NCBI GenBank assembly: GCA_027578815.1
Contig: JANBTH010000568.1
Coordinates: 1 to 14,666 of the forward strand
Direction of reading: 5' to 3'
Length of the DNA: 14,666 bases
Source: Coemansia sp. RSA 1804
Taxonomy: Eukaryota > Kickxellomycota > Kickxellomycetes > Kickxellales > Kickxellaceae
Part shown: positions 1-8,193 of the stretch, one piece after another
Layout: each line of letters opens with the position of its first letter
Numbering within the stretch: position 1 is the stretch's first letter
Translations under genes and position numbers: made by a program
The notes under the pieces: generated by a model
The model's database searches: none
Told to the model about the DNA's origin: nothing
Seen by the model: only the letters and a program-made list of their open reading frames with translations

Positions 1-1172
1 TTAGAGCGGGCAGTAAGAAAACAAGTGCATAAAAAGTATATCCATGGCAATAGAAGGAAAAAAAGATAGTAGAAAAAGGAGAGAAAGAAAAGAGGATAAA
101 AAAGGCCGGGCAAAATAAGAGAAGGTGTATGCGGAACCTGAAAATAGAATAATGCTAAATGGTTCTTTATGAGAAGTACAAGATGAAAATAAAATAGGTG
201 AAAAAATTTAGAAAGAAATGGACATGAAATAAAGTAAAATGAAGAGGGGGCTGGGCACCAACAATATCACGAAATTTGTATGTGGAAGGTGAAACAAACT
301 CATCGGCTGCGTTTCAATCTGGCCGTTCCTTTCCTTCCCATCTAATCCAATCGCTTTGCTACTTGCAGGGTTGCTGGTAATGGGCGTTTTTAGAGTGAGA
401 AACCGTCTCTCTCTCACACTCCATACATGTCAGCGCTTTTTGTAAGGGCTTTCTGCTTGTCTGCATAGAGCTTGTCTATCAGGATTGCGGCATTGTTCAG
501 ATCCGCCTTCACCTCGAGGGAAAAACGCACTCACCCTTCTCCGCCAGGGAAGCAAAGGGCGCGGAGGAGGAGGAGGAGGGCAAAGAGAAAAGAAGAAGAG
601 AAGAACGCCCCTCCCCTTGCTTTCCTTTCTTTCCTCTGTCAGCTGTAAGGAAAGGAAGAAAGCATGTTGTTGTTGCTGAACACAAGCAGGATGGGGTTTT
701 GCATTCAGCAACAGCAACAAGAGAAGGAACCCTAGCGAAAAAGAAGAAAAAAAGAAGCCCCATTCATTCCGCTCCATTCGTTGGATTCGTCGTGCATTGT
801 GTTTCCTGCTGTTTGGCCAGCATTCATTATTGCAACAAGTGCTTGTAGGGTGGATTGTTCTGGCCAAAACGAGTAAATCACTAGCTTTTACATAGACTTC
901 TTTCAAGAAAAAAATATAAAAACTCCAGCCCCTCAACTCCAGCCCTTTTTTTTCCCTTGCCTCATCCCCTTCAATGTCCATCCCTTTCAATGTGATTCTA
1001 GTACAATAACATATGGTGAGGTGTATGAAGAGCGTGGAAAAGGAAATAGAGAAGAAATGAAAAGAGGATCAGCCAGAAACAATTAAACAGATGCTAGCGG
1101 ATGATCCAACACCAATATCCGCCTGCATCGGCAGGACAGTTCAGCAGTCAGCAGCTCGGCCGGGATTTGCGA
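1..1172. other. Gene-poor spacer with purine/pyrimidine tracts
   Basis: No coding region could be supported here. The first 250 bases are A/G-rich on the + strand. Bases 560-620 form a G/A-rich tract that turns into C/T-rich sequence at about 606-640, and 890-960 is again A- and T-tract rich. The longest open frame (minus strand, about 430-990) encodes low-complexity runs of Pro, Leu, Phe and Gln that follow directly from these tracts and match no family I know. The right end is the 3' flank of the acyl-CoA synthetase gene that stops at 1173. The main structural feature is the hairpin pair at 618-719, listed separately. An exon of an unseen spliced gene cannot be excluded. Confidence 0.6.
546..719 (+). 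ncRNA. Possible structured RNA: tandem hairpins with an alternative pairing arm
   Basis: Read by eye on the + strand, bases 618-634 pair with 649-664 (16 base pairs, one G-U pair at 628/655, one bulged C at 624, 14-base loop). Immediately next, 665-680 pairs with 704-719 (16 base pairs, one G-U pair at 670/714, 23-base loop). The two stems abut without a gap, so they could stack end to end. The left arm of the first stem can alternatively pair upstream: 546-555 with 617-626 (10 pairs, one G-U), continued by 557-561 with 606-610. The G-U pairs exist only in a + strand transcript; the minus strand would have A-C mismatches. The area is low in sequence complexity, which makes chance pairing easier. 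No known RNA family is recognised and transcription is unknown. Confidence 0.25.
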
Positions 1173-3098
1173 CTAGCGGATCATCTGCTGGAGAAGAGAG
1201 AGACGCAGCACCTTTCCTGCAGGCGTCTTTGGGATCGACACCGTCTGGCGACAGATAATGTCGGGATTAGCCAGCCGCGTCCTGACAGAGAGCTCGATGT
1301 CGGCCAGCACCTCATCGACAGAAGGCACAGGCAACGGGATCGATGGCGGGCGCCGCAGAACAAGAAACACCACGGCCTGCGCGGCGCCCTTGGGACCAAC
1401 GCCCACGACACCCGAGTCCACAACAGCCGGATTGGCAGCCACGGCGGCCTCGACGTCGGTCGGGACGATGGCGCCATGCGAGGTGTGGACGAGATCCGCA
1501 ACCCTGCCGTGCAGAAACACATGGCCATCGGCGCTCAGCCGCGCGCAATCGCCCGTGCGAAGGAAGCCGTCGGCAACAGGCGACTGGAGTGGTGGAGCAC
1601 CGATATAGCCCTTCATGACATGTGGCCCTGCAACGCAGAGCTCGCCAACTCCATCCTCCGCTGTTATCTCCTTGCCCGCCGCATCGACTATCTTGGCAAC
1701 GCTGTTGGGATACAGAACGCCCACTGCGCCCGGAACAGTTGGGATGCCCCATGAGTTGCCGGCAATGATCGATGATGTCTCGGTCTGGCCGTACCCGACC
1801 ACCACGGGCGCTCCGCCAAAGTAGTCCGAGTACCGCTGCTTCAGCACAGGCGGCAACGAGGCGCCACCGCAGCCGACAGCAACAACCGAGTCGACTCGGT
1901 ACCGTTTCTGTTCACGCTGCGCCTGGTCTGACAAGTAGCACCCATCGTTACCGTCATCATCGTTGTTGTCGCTGATGCACAGGGACACAGAGTCGTCAGC
2001 CTTGGTTGTGTTGTTGAGAAGCGCATGCAGGATCCGGGGCGTTGCGCTGATGCGCGCCACGCGGTGTCTGTCAATAGCATCCAGGTACGCGGGCACACTG
2101 AATTCTCTCAGATACACGACGCAGTCGCCGTGCACCAGCGGTTGGTAGCTGATGACGCAGTGGCCGTAGATATGCGACGGCGGGACAGCAGAGAGTATCC
2201 TCCGGGTCTGCGTCGGCTGAGCAGCGCCAGTGTCGTCGGTGACTGTGCGCGCAGAGTATCCGCCGGCCATGATGTTGGCGGCCAGGATATTGCGATGCGT
2301 CAGCACCACGCCCTTGGGTGGGCCGGTGGTGCCTGACGAGTAGACGACCAGCGCAGGCGCGGTTGCCACCTCGTCGGCCGTGTACGCGTAGGGCGTGAAC
2401 GATGGACTGTCTGCGTACTTGCGTACCACGCCGTCCAGCGCAACATAGCCGCCGGCTGGGCCTGAATTATTGCTATGATGGTCGGCCACGACGAAAACGG
2501 CCTCCCGCGGCAGACCCTCGATGCCAGCAACGCCTGCCACAGCCAGCATCAGCGTGTCTGCAACCTGCGCATCGTCCACAAAGGCGGCAGCCACCGCCAT
2601 GGTCCTCGCGCTTGGCGCACAAGAGAAGGAGCCAACAATCTCGACCAACCGCGCAGCCAGCTCCTGCGCACTAAGCTTGGGGTCCAGCGCCACATGCGTG
2701 CACCCGGCCATCAGGATGCCAAAGTGAGCGGGGCTGTACATGGCGTCGTTGTGCAGCAGCACCAGAACCAGCGCCAGCGGTGCCGCATTGGCAATCTGGC
2801 CATGCTGCTGGTTGGTGCCATTTAGCTGCTTTGGACCATCATCGCCGCCATTGGTCCTTCTGTCCTTGGGTGTTTCCGGTAGCCGCGCAGTGATGGCACG
2901 CGCAATGGCCTGGGCATACCGGCGGATATCTGAGAAGCACAAGGACCTTCCGGACGCCGCGGCAGCATCCATGATGAGCGGAGGCTCGGCGGCGGCAGTC
3001 GGATTCGCATCCAGTCTGGCCTGTGCTTTGGCAAAGAAGAAGGTGGCTACGTCGACGGCTGGGATGTCCACATCTGGGACAGGCGACCTGACGGGCAT
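1173..3098 (-). CDS. 4-coumarate-CoA-ligase-like acyl-CoA synthetase (AMP-binding enzyme)
   Basis: A 641-residue member of the adenylate-forming (ANL) superfamily. These enzymes activate a carboxylic acid with ATP to an acyl-adenylate and pass it to CoA. Visible motifs are the P-loop YSSGTTGPPKGVVLTHRN (253-270), the GYGQTET motif (435-441), GELCVAG (485-491), the TGD aspartate (517), the hinge region from G531-R532, and PKTPAGK (623-629), whose last lysine is the usual adenylation lysine. The start at 3098 is chosen because SPVPDVDIP follows at residues 5-13, the N-terminal signature of fungal 4CL-like enzymes. Thirty in-frame codons upstream translate a T/C-rich leader. There is an acidic Asp/Asn insert at 377-386. 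The C-terminus (QQMIR) is not a PTS1 peroxisomal signal, unlike many relatives. The usual Lys-Gly after the hinge is replaced by TSHG (539-542). The substrate cannot be predicted; family assignment is secure. Confidence 0.93.
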   Translation of the reverse strand: MPVRSPVPDVDIPAVDVATFFFAKAQARLDANPTAAAEPPLIMDAAAASGRSLCFSDIRRYAQAIARAITARLPETPKDRRTNGGDDGPKQLNGTNQQHGQIANAAPLALVLVLLHNDAMYSPAHFGILMAGCTHVALDPKLSAQELAARLVEIVGSFSCAPSARTMAVAAAFVDDAQVADTLMLAVAGVAGIEGLPREAVFVVADHHSNNSGPAGGYVALDGVVRKYADSPSFTPYAYTADEVATAPALVVYSSGTTGPPKGVVLTHRNILAANIMAGGYSARTVTDDTGAAQPTQTRRILSAVPPSHIYGHCVISYQPLVHGDCVVYLREFSVPAYLDAIDRHRVARISATPRILHALLNNTTKADDSVSLCISDNNDDDGNDGCYLSDQAQREQKRYRVDSVVAVGCGGASLPPVLKQRYSDYFGGAPVVVGYGQTETSSIIAGNSWGIPTVPGAVGVLYPNSVAKIVDAAGKEITAEDGVGELCVAGPHVMKGYIGAPPLQSPVADGFLRTGDCARLSADGHVFLHGRVADLVHTSHGAIVPTDVEAAVAANPAVVDSGVVGVGPKGAAQAVVFLVLRRPPSIPLPVPSVDEVLADIELSVRTRLANPDIICRQTVSIPKTPAGKVLRLSLLQQMIR

Positions 3099-3672
3099 CG
3101 CACAATATGACAAAATATAAAGGGGGGAGAGAGCAAGAGAAGCGAGAGAAAGGAAGGAAGCGTGTGATTTGGGATGTGTTGATTGCAAGTTCTGTTATCT
3201 AGAGCAAAATGGGGGCAAGAGTGGCAGAAAGGAAGAGAGGAGACAAAAAGGATGGAAAATGAAACTTTATATTAAATGCAAGGTCCTTTTCCAATATAAT
3301 GATGGATGGCGATGATACCTTTCTCCTCCTTGCCTTCCTAACTCTCGCGTTTCCCTTTTTCCCTCTCTACTCTGCTGCACCTACCAGCACACAAAATATC
3401 CAGAGCATGAGTGAGAGAAAGAAAGAGGAGGATAATTGCAATATATTATGCAGCGCATAGCAGATAGCGTTCCTGCGCTAGCCCATCCACCATATACTTT
3501 TCATTTGCCGCCATTCCGCTCGTGCTTATCGGGAGAGAATGCAGGAGCTGCACTAGTCTGCTTCCCACGTCACACGCGAGAGAAATCAAGCGTATTCAGG
3601 GAAAGGGAATGAAAAGAGCGACATGTATTTTCCCTTATCTCTTCTATTCCTCACACGCTCTCAGATCGCGGA
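3099..3672. other. Spacer between two minus-strand genes
   Basis: This 574-bp AT-rich stretch is the promoter and leader side of the acyl-CoA synthetase and the 3' flank of the seryl-tRNA synthetase, which are transcribed in the same direction. On the minus strand the synthetase leader (about 3120-3185) is strongly C/T-rich with a short TATATTTT run close to the ATG. Purine-rich runs occupy 3200-3270 and 3410-3435 on the + strand. No open frame worth reporting and no clear poly(A) hexamer for the upstream gene was seen. Confidence 0.6.
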
Positions 3673-5190
3673 TCAGCTGGGCGGCTCCAGCACATCGATG
3701 CCCATCATCCAGGGCCGCAGCACGGGCGGGACAACAACGGTGCCGTCGGGACGCTGGAACGACTCGAGGATGGCAACGACCAGCCGCGGCACAGCAGCAG
3801 CAGTGGCATTAAGCGTGTGCACAAAGACAGGCGAAGAAGAGCCAGAGCCAGAACCAGCAGCAGCCGTGTTGCCGATGCGCGCGCGGATGTGGAGCCGCCG
3901 TGCCTGGTAGTCGGTGCAGTTGGAGGCGCTCGAGATCTCGCCCCACCTGCGGCGCCCGGGCATCCAGGCCTCGATATCGAACTTCTGGAACGCAGCGGCA
4001 CCGAGCTCGTGGGTGGGCATCAGGAGCACGCGGAACGTCAGGCCCAGATCTGCGTACAGCGACGCCTGGAAGTCCACGAGTCGCGTCAGCTCGTGGTCGC
4101 TGCGATCCGGATGCGCCAGCGTCACCAGCTCCACCTTGGTGAATTGGTGCACCCGGTACACGCCGCGCGTATCGCGGCCGCGCGCACCGGCCTCGGCGCG
4201 GAAGCAGTGGCTCACGCCGGCTAGCGACATCGGCAGCCGCGCCCCGTCTACCACGGACCCGGCGTGCATGGCAACCAGCGGGATCTCGGCCGTGGCAACC
4301 AGACACAGCGGGTCGTCGGAGCTGGAGGCTGCGTGCGACTCGTGCTCCACGCGGTACGTCTGGCAGGCACTGCCATTGCCGCCATTGCTGCCACTGGTGG
4401 TATCTTCGCGTGGCCGGAACCCGCATGCGGCCACCACGCTGGCGCGCGCAACATCGGGCGTAACGTGTGGCACGAAGCCGGCACCCACGGCTCGCGTCAT
4501 GGCGTACTGCACAAGCGCCAGCTCCAGCAACGCACCGGCGCCCCGCCAGTAGTGGAACCGCGCGCCGGCCACCGCTGCGCCGGCAGCCAGATCCACCAGC
4601 CCGAGTCGCGCGGCCAGGTCTGCGTGGTCCGCAAACGGTTTCTGCGACAAGTGCCGCTGGTCCACGCCGTCCTCGGGCACCCGGTCGATTGTGTGCAGCG
4701 TGCCGTGGGTGCGGACCACCCGCGCCTGCGACTCGTCGCCCTCGGGCGTGGCCCCGTGCGTGCTGTTGGGCAGCCGCGCCGCCTCGCGCTCCAGCGCCGC
4801 CTGCACCTGCGCAACCGCCGCGTCGGCATCGCGCACGGCCTCCCGCAGCGCCCTGGCCTGCCGCTTCATTGCTTCTGATCCTGGTCCTGATTTCGACTCC
4901 GATTTCGATGCCGCCAGCTCCCGCGACGCGCTGTTCAGCCGGCTGCGCTTGTCGTTTGCCGCCGCCGTCAGCGCACAGAACTCGTCGTACAGCTGTGCCA
5001 CGCGGTGCGCCCGCGCGTCCCTCACGTTGCGCCGCTCCGCGTTGGCCTGCACGCTGGCGGCGTTGTCCCGGATGTGTCTGTAGTCGAACGCTGGCTGCTT
5101 CAGCGTTCGCCTCGTCTGCCAGGCTATGTCTGCTTGGCGCTGGCACCGCTGCCTCAGCATCCGGTGTGCTGATCGGCTGCCGAGCATCAT
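3673..5190 (-). CDS. DIA4: Seryl-tRNA synthetase, mitochondrial type
   Basis: A 505-residue class II aminoacyl-tRNA synthetase that charges tRNA-Ser, probably in mitochondria. Residues 1-30 are rich in Arg, Ala and Leu and almost free of acid, as expected of a matrix-targeting presequence. Residues 33-140 form the family's N-terminal antiparallel coiled-coil arm, ending in RLPNSTH (139-145). The catalytic domain follows, with a motif 1 region GFVPHVTPD (238-246), the TAEIPL serine-site loop (300-305), motif 2 FRAEAGARGRDTRGVYRVHQ (330-349), SASNCTDYQARR (421-432) and motif 3 around HTLNATAAAVPRL (458-470), with Arg469. The NAT...VPR form of motif 3 is like animal SARS2 and differs from the NGSG...VGR of bacterial and cytosolic enzymes, which supports the organellar call. 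A Gly/Ser/Asn-rich insert lies at 265-274 and a Gly/Ser run at 446-453. Start chosen at the first of two adjacent ATGs; upstream in-frame codons translate AT-rich, hydrophobic nonsense. Met11 is an alternative start. Confidence 0.92.
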   Translation of the reverse strand: MMLGSRSAHRMLRQRCQRQADIAWQTRRTLKQPAFDYRHIRDNAASVQANAERRNVRDARAHRVAQLYDEFCALTAAANDKRSRLNSASRELAASKSESKSGPGSEAMKRQARALREAVRDADAAVAQVQAALEREAARLPNSTHGATPEGDESQARVVRTHGTLHTIDRVPEDGVDQRHLSQKPFADHADLAARLGLVDLAAGAAVAGARFHYWRGAGALLELALVQYAMTRAVGAGFVPHVTPDVARASVVAACGFRPREDTTSGSNGGNGSACQTYRVEHESHAASSSDDPLCLVATAEIPLVAMHAGSVVDGARLPMSLAGVSHCFRAEAGARGRDTRGVYRVHQFTKVELVTLAHPDRSDHELTRLVDFQASLYADLGLTFRVLLMPTHELGAAAFQKFDIEAWMPGRRRWGEISSASNCTDYQARRLHIRARIGNTAAAGSGSGSSSPVFVHTLNATAAAVPRLVVAILESFQRPDGTVVVPPVLRPWMMGIDVLEPPS

Positions 5191-5688
5191 CGCTATATGT
5201 GTATAATAAGATAATAATAATATAAGGCAATGAACTATCCTGGAATAGGTTGAATAAATGAGTAAAAAAAAGTGGAAACCCAAACAAGCTCCCAGTAACA
5301 TGGGAATCAAACATTGGAAGACGCTATGAAAAAATTTTACCACTTCCGTCGCTTATCAGCGATCACAACCAGAGGAAAAACAACCTTGGCTAGCATGATG
5401 TAAGCATATATTTTCTCTGCATTTTCTTTTCTCCAGAAAACAAACAAATAAACAAACAAACAGAAATGCCTCTTTACTTTGTTTCCAGTGTTACTTTCAG
5501 TCTTTTCTAAATCAAGGAACTATTTGTATTTTTTCTAATTCAGCCATTCAGCTGCATTCAATCATTTCTACTGTTATTTCTATCTTTGTTATGAGCCGAT
5601 AACTCACAGGAGCCCAGCAGCAGCAGCAACAACGACAACCTAAATCAACTAGCATTAGGAACAGCGAGAAGAAAGCATACTCGGGAAT
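5191..5688. promoter_or_regulatory. Divergent promoter spacer, SerRS / Ima1
   Basis: This 498-bp AT-rich spacer lies between two genes transcribed away from each other, so it must hold both promoters. It contains a (AAAC)n-type tetranucleotide run at about 5437-5461, T-rich tracts at 5405-5435 and 5520-5580, and a short CAG/CAA run at 5617-5632 just ahead of the Ima1 start. A weak tRNA T-loop-like string at about 5299-5315 was examined and lacks a supporting arm. No specific factor site is certain. Confidence 0.6.
5437..5461. repeat. Imperfect AAAC tetranucleotide microsatellite
   Basis: Six or so AAAC units are arrayed in tandem with one interruption (an AAAT unit near 5449). It lies in the spacer between the SerRS and Ima1 genes. 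It is a simple repeat, likely variable between strains. Confidence 0.75.
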
Positions 5689-8193
5689 ATGTGGTGGTCT
5701 GCTGTGCTGCACCGGCTAACAGGCCACACATCCGCGGCCTGCTGGTTCTGCCACGAAAACACACGTCTGCCGCCAACAGCCGACCCGCACGACTGGTTCT
5801 GCACCCACTGCAAGAACCACAACACACGCGACGCTGCCGGAAACATTGTTGACGCCAGGGACGAGATGTTCCGAGAAGCGCCTGCGCACTCAACGCCTCG
5901 GCGACAAGCAGTGATCTCTCTGCGTTCCGGCGACGAAGACCTTCTAGTAGAACGAGACAATGATGATGGCGATGACGATGATGATGCCAAGCGCGCCTCC
6001 GTGTTCTGCACCACGTGCCAACGCAACCAGGAGCTGGTGCGCCAGATCCTTGCGTCGTACCTGCCGGACGAGGACGACACCGAGTACGCGGCGCGCGCGG
6101 AGAATGCGGACGAGTACGCGGCGTCGCTGCGCCGCAGGTACCCGGTGGTATGCAGGTCGTGTCAGGGCCGTGTGGATCGGCGGCTCCAGATCCAGGCGCA
6201 GGCGATGTACCGCCGCCACTTGGCCAGCGCACTCGCGCGGTCCGAGGTGACGCGCACCCGTGGTCCGCGGGCGATCCAGACGCAGCCGTCTCTGCGGAGA
6301 AAGCCCGTGGTTGTTGTATGGCTTGTATGTGCGTTGGTTGCACTTGTTGCATGTCCTCTGGCCGCCTGTCTCTGGTACTACCTGGCCATTACGATGGCAC
6401 CACCACCAGCACCAACACCACAAGCAGCAGCTGCATATCTGCATCGCATGGCCCTTGCTGGCTTTGCGCTTGCAATGCTGACCTACGCTACCCGCCACCT
6501 CAACCCAATGTGGCTCTACGTTGCCTGCAACCCCGGGATGCGCGTCTCCGGTCTGCCGCTGTACAAGCGCAGGCTGGCCAGACTCGCGGGCTTACGTGCG
6601 GCAGCTGCGCTCCTGCTGTGCGTTCAGCGACATCAACGGTTCTTGTCTCTCCTGCTTCTTGCTGTTGTCTACGACCTTGCGCTCACCGTGCTTGCCGCCA
6701 AGAGCATCCGCACGTCCACTGGCAAGCGTCTGTGGATGCGTCGTCAAAGCAGCAGCAAGGATGGAGGTGGCAGCAATGTTGGCGTCGATACGCCGCCATT
6801 GGGTCATGATGCTGCGATGGAATTGTTGTTGTCGCCGACGGTGGCCAGCAACGCGGCTGGCGGACATGTCCCGGATCCTCCGCTGACGTCGTTCGAGAGA
6901 ATGTCGTTTGGCCCGTCCGAGTTCAACAGGGACCAAGACGACTCGTTTTGGGACGCCGGCGTATCCGATATGAACCAGCAACTATCATCCACAACTTCCA
7001 GGAGGTACACGCAGCGCCAGACACGACCGCGCTTTGACGATGGCTTCGATGGCATTGGTGGTGAGGGGGCTAGCAGCGGAGACGACGAAACAAGTACTAT
7101 CAACACGGAGATCGTGTCAGGTCTGGACACATTGTCGTTTGGCGCGTCTCCGCGTTCGGCGAGGAGTAAGCCGTTTTCCCGGAAGGAAAGCGCGGAGGCC
7201 ATGGACGTCGATGTGCTGCTTGCCTCTGGCTTCATGGGCAATAACAATAACAACAACAATAACAACAACAGCAATGGTGCAGACCAGATGCTCCAGCGGC
7301 GAGGTGCCGGCGGTGGTAGTGGTTTGCAGTCCGCCAGTGGGCTTGGCCCACGCCCATTTGAGGCCTTCAGATTCCACCGTGACATACACACGGGGTTGGA
7401 GTCCAAACTATCGGCTTTCTCTATCGATGACACCAGTGCCGATGACGACGGGAGCTACCAGGGCCTGTTTGGCAGCCACGCAATGGATTCCCGGTTGCTT
7501 GGTGCGGTACCACGCGCCATTGCACTGTCGCTCCGTATATCCGTTGCACTGTGCGTCGTGTATCTGTGGTTGTGGGATGCCAGGACAACCGTAACGTCGC
7601 CTCTATGGTACGCATGGCCCGTGCGCGCTGCACTCGTGGTTGCGCTCCTCTCGGCGGCTACTGCTGCTGCTACAAAAACAAGAAGAAAAGTTGTGTGGAT
7701 CATTGCTGCTGCTGGTCTTCTTCTTGCATTGCTTATTGGAATTCCTGTGCTTTACACATTCCAGTGGGTGAATGTGGCCGATAGCAAGTGTGGTAGTGTT
7801 GACCTTCAGCAAATGGGTGTATTGGATGGCCACGGCAGTGACTATGGTAGCGAACTCTCTGCCCCTGTCGACCGCTACATCCCCGATCCAGCACTGGTGG
7901 AGCCGAACAATGCCCAATGGCTCCATTGTTTGGATTGGCCAGACTTGGCGTCTTCTGTTCTGCTGCGGTGGCCGCGGGCGAAGCGGCTGGCCTCTCGGAA
8001 TCTGTGGTGCATGATCCGCACACGTAGCAGATATGGCTGCGATGTCACCGCTCCGAATGGCAGCTACGTACTGCTGATGCCGCAGCAGCAGCAACACCTA
8101 CCACCATCTGTCGTTGTTGATGTTGCTCCTCTTCTCGGCCATGTGGATTTGTCGGCTGAAGTTGCTGCCCTTTTGTTCATTGCGTTTGCTTAG
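5689..8193 (+). CDS. ima1: Ima1/Samp1 (NET5)-like inner nuclear membrane protein
   Basis: An 834-residue protein with the Ima1 N-terminal zinc-binding domain. Four CxxC pairs are visible: C18/C21 in CWFCHENT, C38/C41 in FCTHCKNHN, C107/C110 in FCTTCQRNQ, and C155/C158 in YPVVCRSCQGRVDRR. The segment LASYLPDEDDTEY (121-133) between the last two pairs is also typical of the family. Hydrophobic segments follow at about 206-234, 252-280, 302-335, 604-627, 637-660 and 669-691. Family members sit in the inner nuclear membrane and help couple centromeric heterochromatin or the nucleus to the cytoskeleton. Between the membrane groups, residues about 340-600 form a Ser/Gly/Asp-rich linker with an Asn run at 518-527. 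An acidic Asp run at 92-99 interrupts the zinc domain. It is longer than S. pombe Ima1 because of these low-complexity insertions. The start is the first ATG, with A at -3, 17 residues before the first Cys. Identity is good; its exact role here is inferred. Confidence 0.87.
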   Translation: MWWSAVLHRLTGHTSAACWFCHENTRLPPTADPHDWFCTHCKNHNTRDAAGNIVDARDEMFREAPAHSTPRRQAVISLRSGDEDLLVERDNDDGDDDDDAKRASVFCTTCQRNQELVRQILASYLPDEDDTEYAARAENADEYAASLRRRYPVVCRSCQGRVDRRLQIQAQAMYRRHLASALARSEVTRTRGPRAIQTQPSLRRKPVVVVWLVCALVALVACPLAACLWYYLAITMAPPPAPTPQAAAAYLHRMALAGFALAMLTYATRHLNPMWLYVACNPGMRVSGLPLYKRRLARLAGLRAAAALLLCVQRHQRFLSLLLLAVVYDLALTVLAAKSIRTSTGKRLWMRRQSSSKDGGGSNVGVDTPPLGHDAAMELLLSPTVASNAAGGHVPDPPLTSFERMSFGPSEFNRDQDDSFWDAGVSDMNQQLSSTTSRRYTQRQTRPRFDDGFDGIGGEGASSGDDETSTINTEIVSGLDTLSFGASPRSARSKPFSRKESAEAMDVDVLLASGFMGNNNNNNNNNNSNGADQMLQRRGAGGGSGLQSASGLGPRPFEAFRFHRDIHTGLESKLSAFSIDDTSADDDGSYQGLFGSHAMDSRLLGAVPRAIALSLRISVALCVVYLWLWDARTTVTSPLWYAWPVRAALVVALLSAATAAATKTRRKVVWIIAAAGLLLALLIGIPVLYTFQWVNVADSKCGSVDLQQMGVLDGHGSDYGSELSAPVDRYIPDPALVEPNNAQWLHCLDWPDLASSVLLRWPRAKRLASRNLWCMIRTRSRYGCDVTAPNGSYVLLMPQQQQHLPPSVVVDVAPLLGHVDLSAEVAALLFIAFA
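7240..7275 (+). repeat. AAC/AAT trinucleotide run inside Ima1
   Basis: Ten consecutive AAC or AAT codons (7240-7269) encode Asn518-Asn527, followed by Ser and Asn. The run is in frame and lies in the low-complexity linker, so length changes of three bases would probably be tolerated. Confidence 0.85.

Noticed and set aside
208..417. 69-codon minus-strand open frame in AT-rich sequence
   Set aside because: No family resemblance. The second half is hydrophobic sequence from T-rich DNA. Too short to support.
430..990. 186-codon minus-strand open frame
   Set aside because: The translation is runs of Pro, Leu, Phe and Gln produced by simple G/A and C/T tracts, without any recognisable domain.
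1094..1185. Near-identical 13-base strings at 1094-1106 and 1173-1185
   Set aside because: One mismatch in 13 bases, no extension on either side; likely chance, although the second copy includes the synthetase stop codon.
4467..5225. 252-codon + strand frame opposite the SerRS gene
   Set aside because: Arg/Pro/Ala-rich shadow of a GC-rich gene; the SerRS motifs on the minus strand explain the region.
3809..5314. 501-codon minus-strand frame in another phase over SerRS
   Set aside because: Arg/Gly/Ala-rich low-complexity translation that overlaps the motif-bearing SerRS frame; a by-product of high GC.
5280..5345. tRNA-like T-loop string on the minus strand
   Set aside because: The loop-like bases are present but the flanking stem does not pair and no D arm, anticodon arm or acceptor stem is found.
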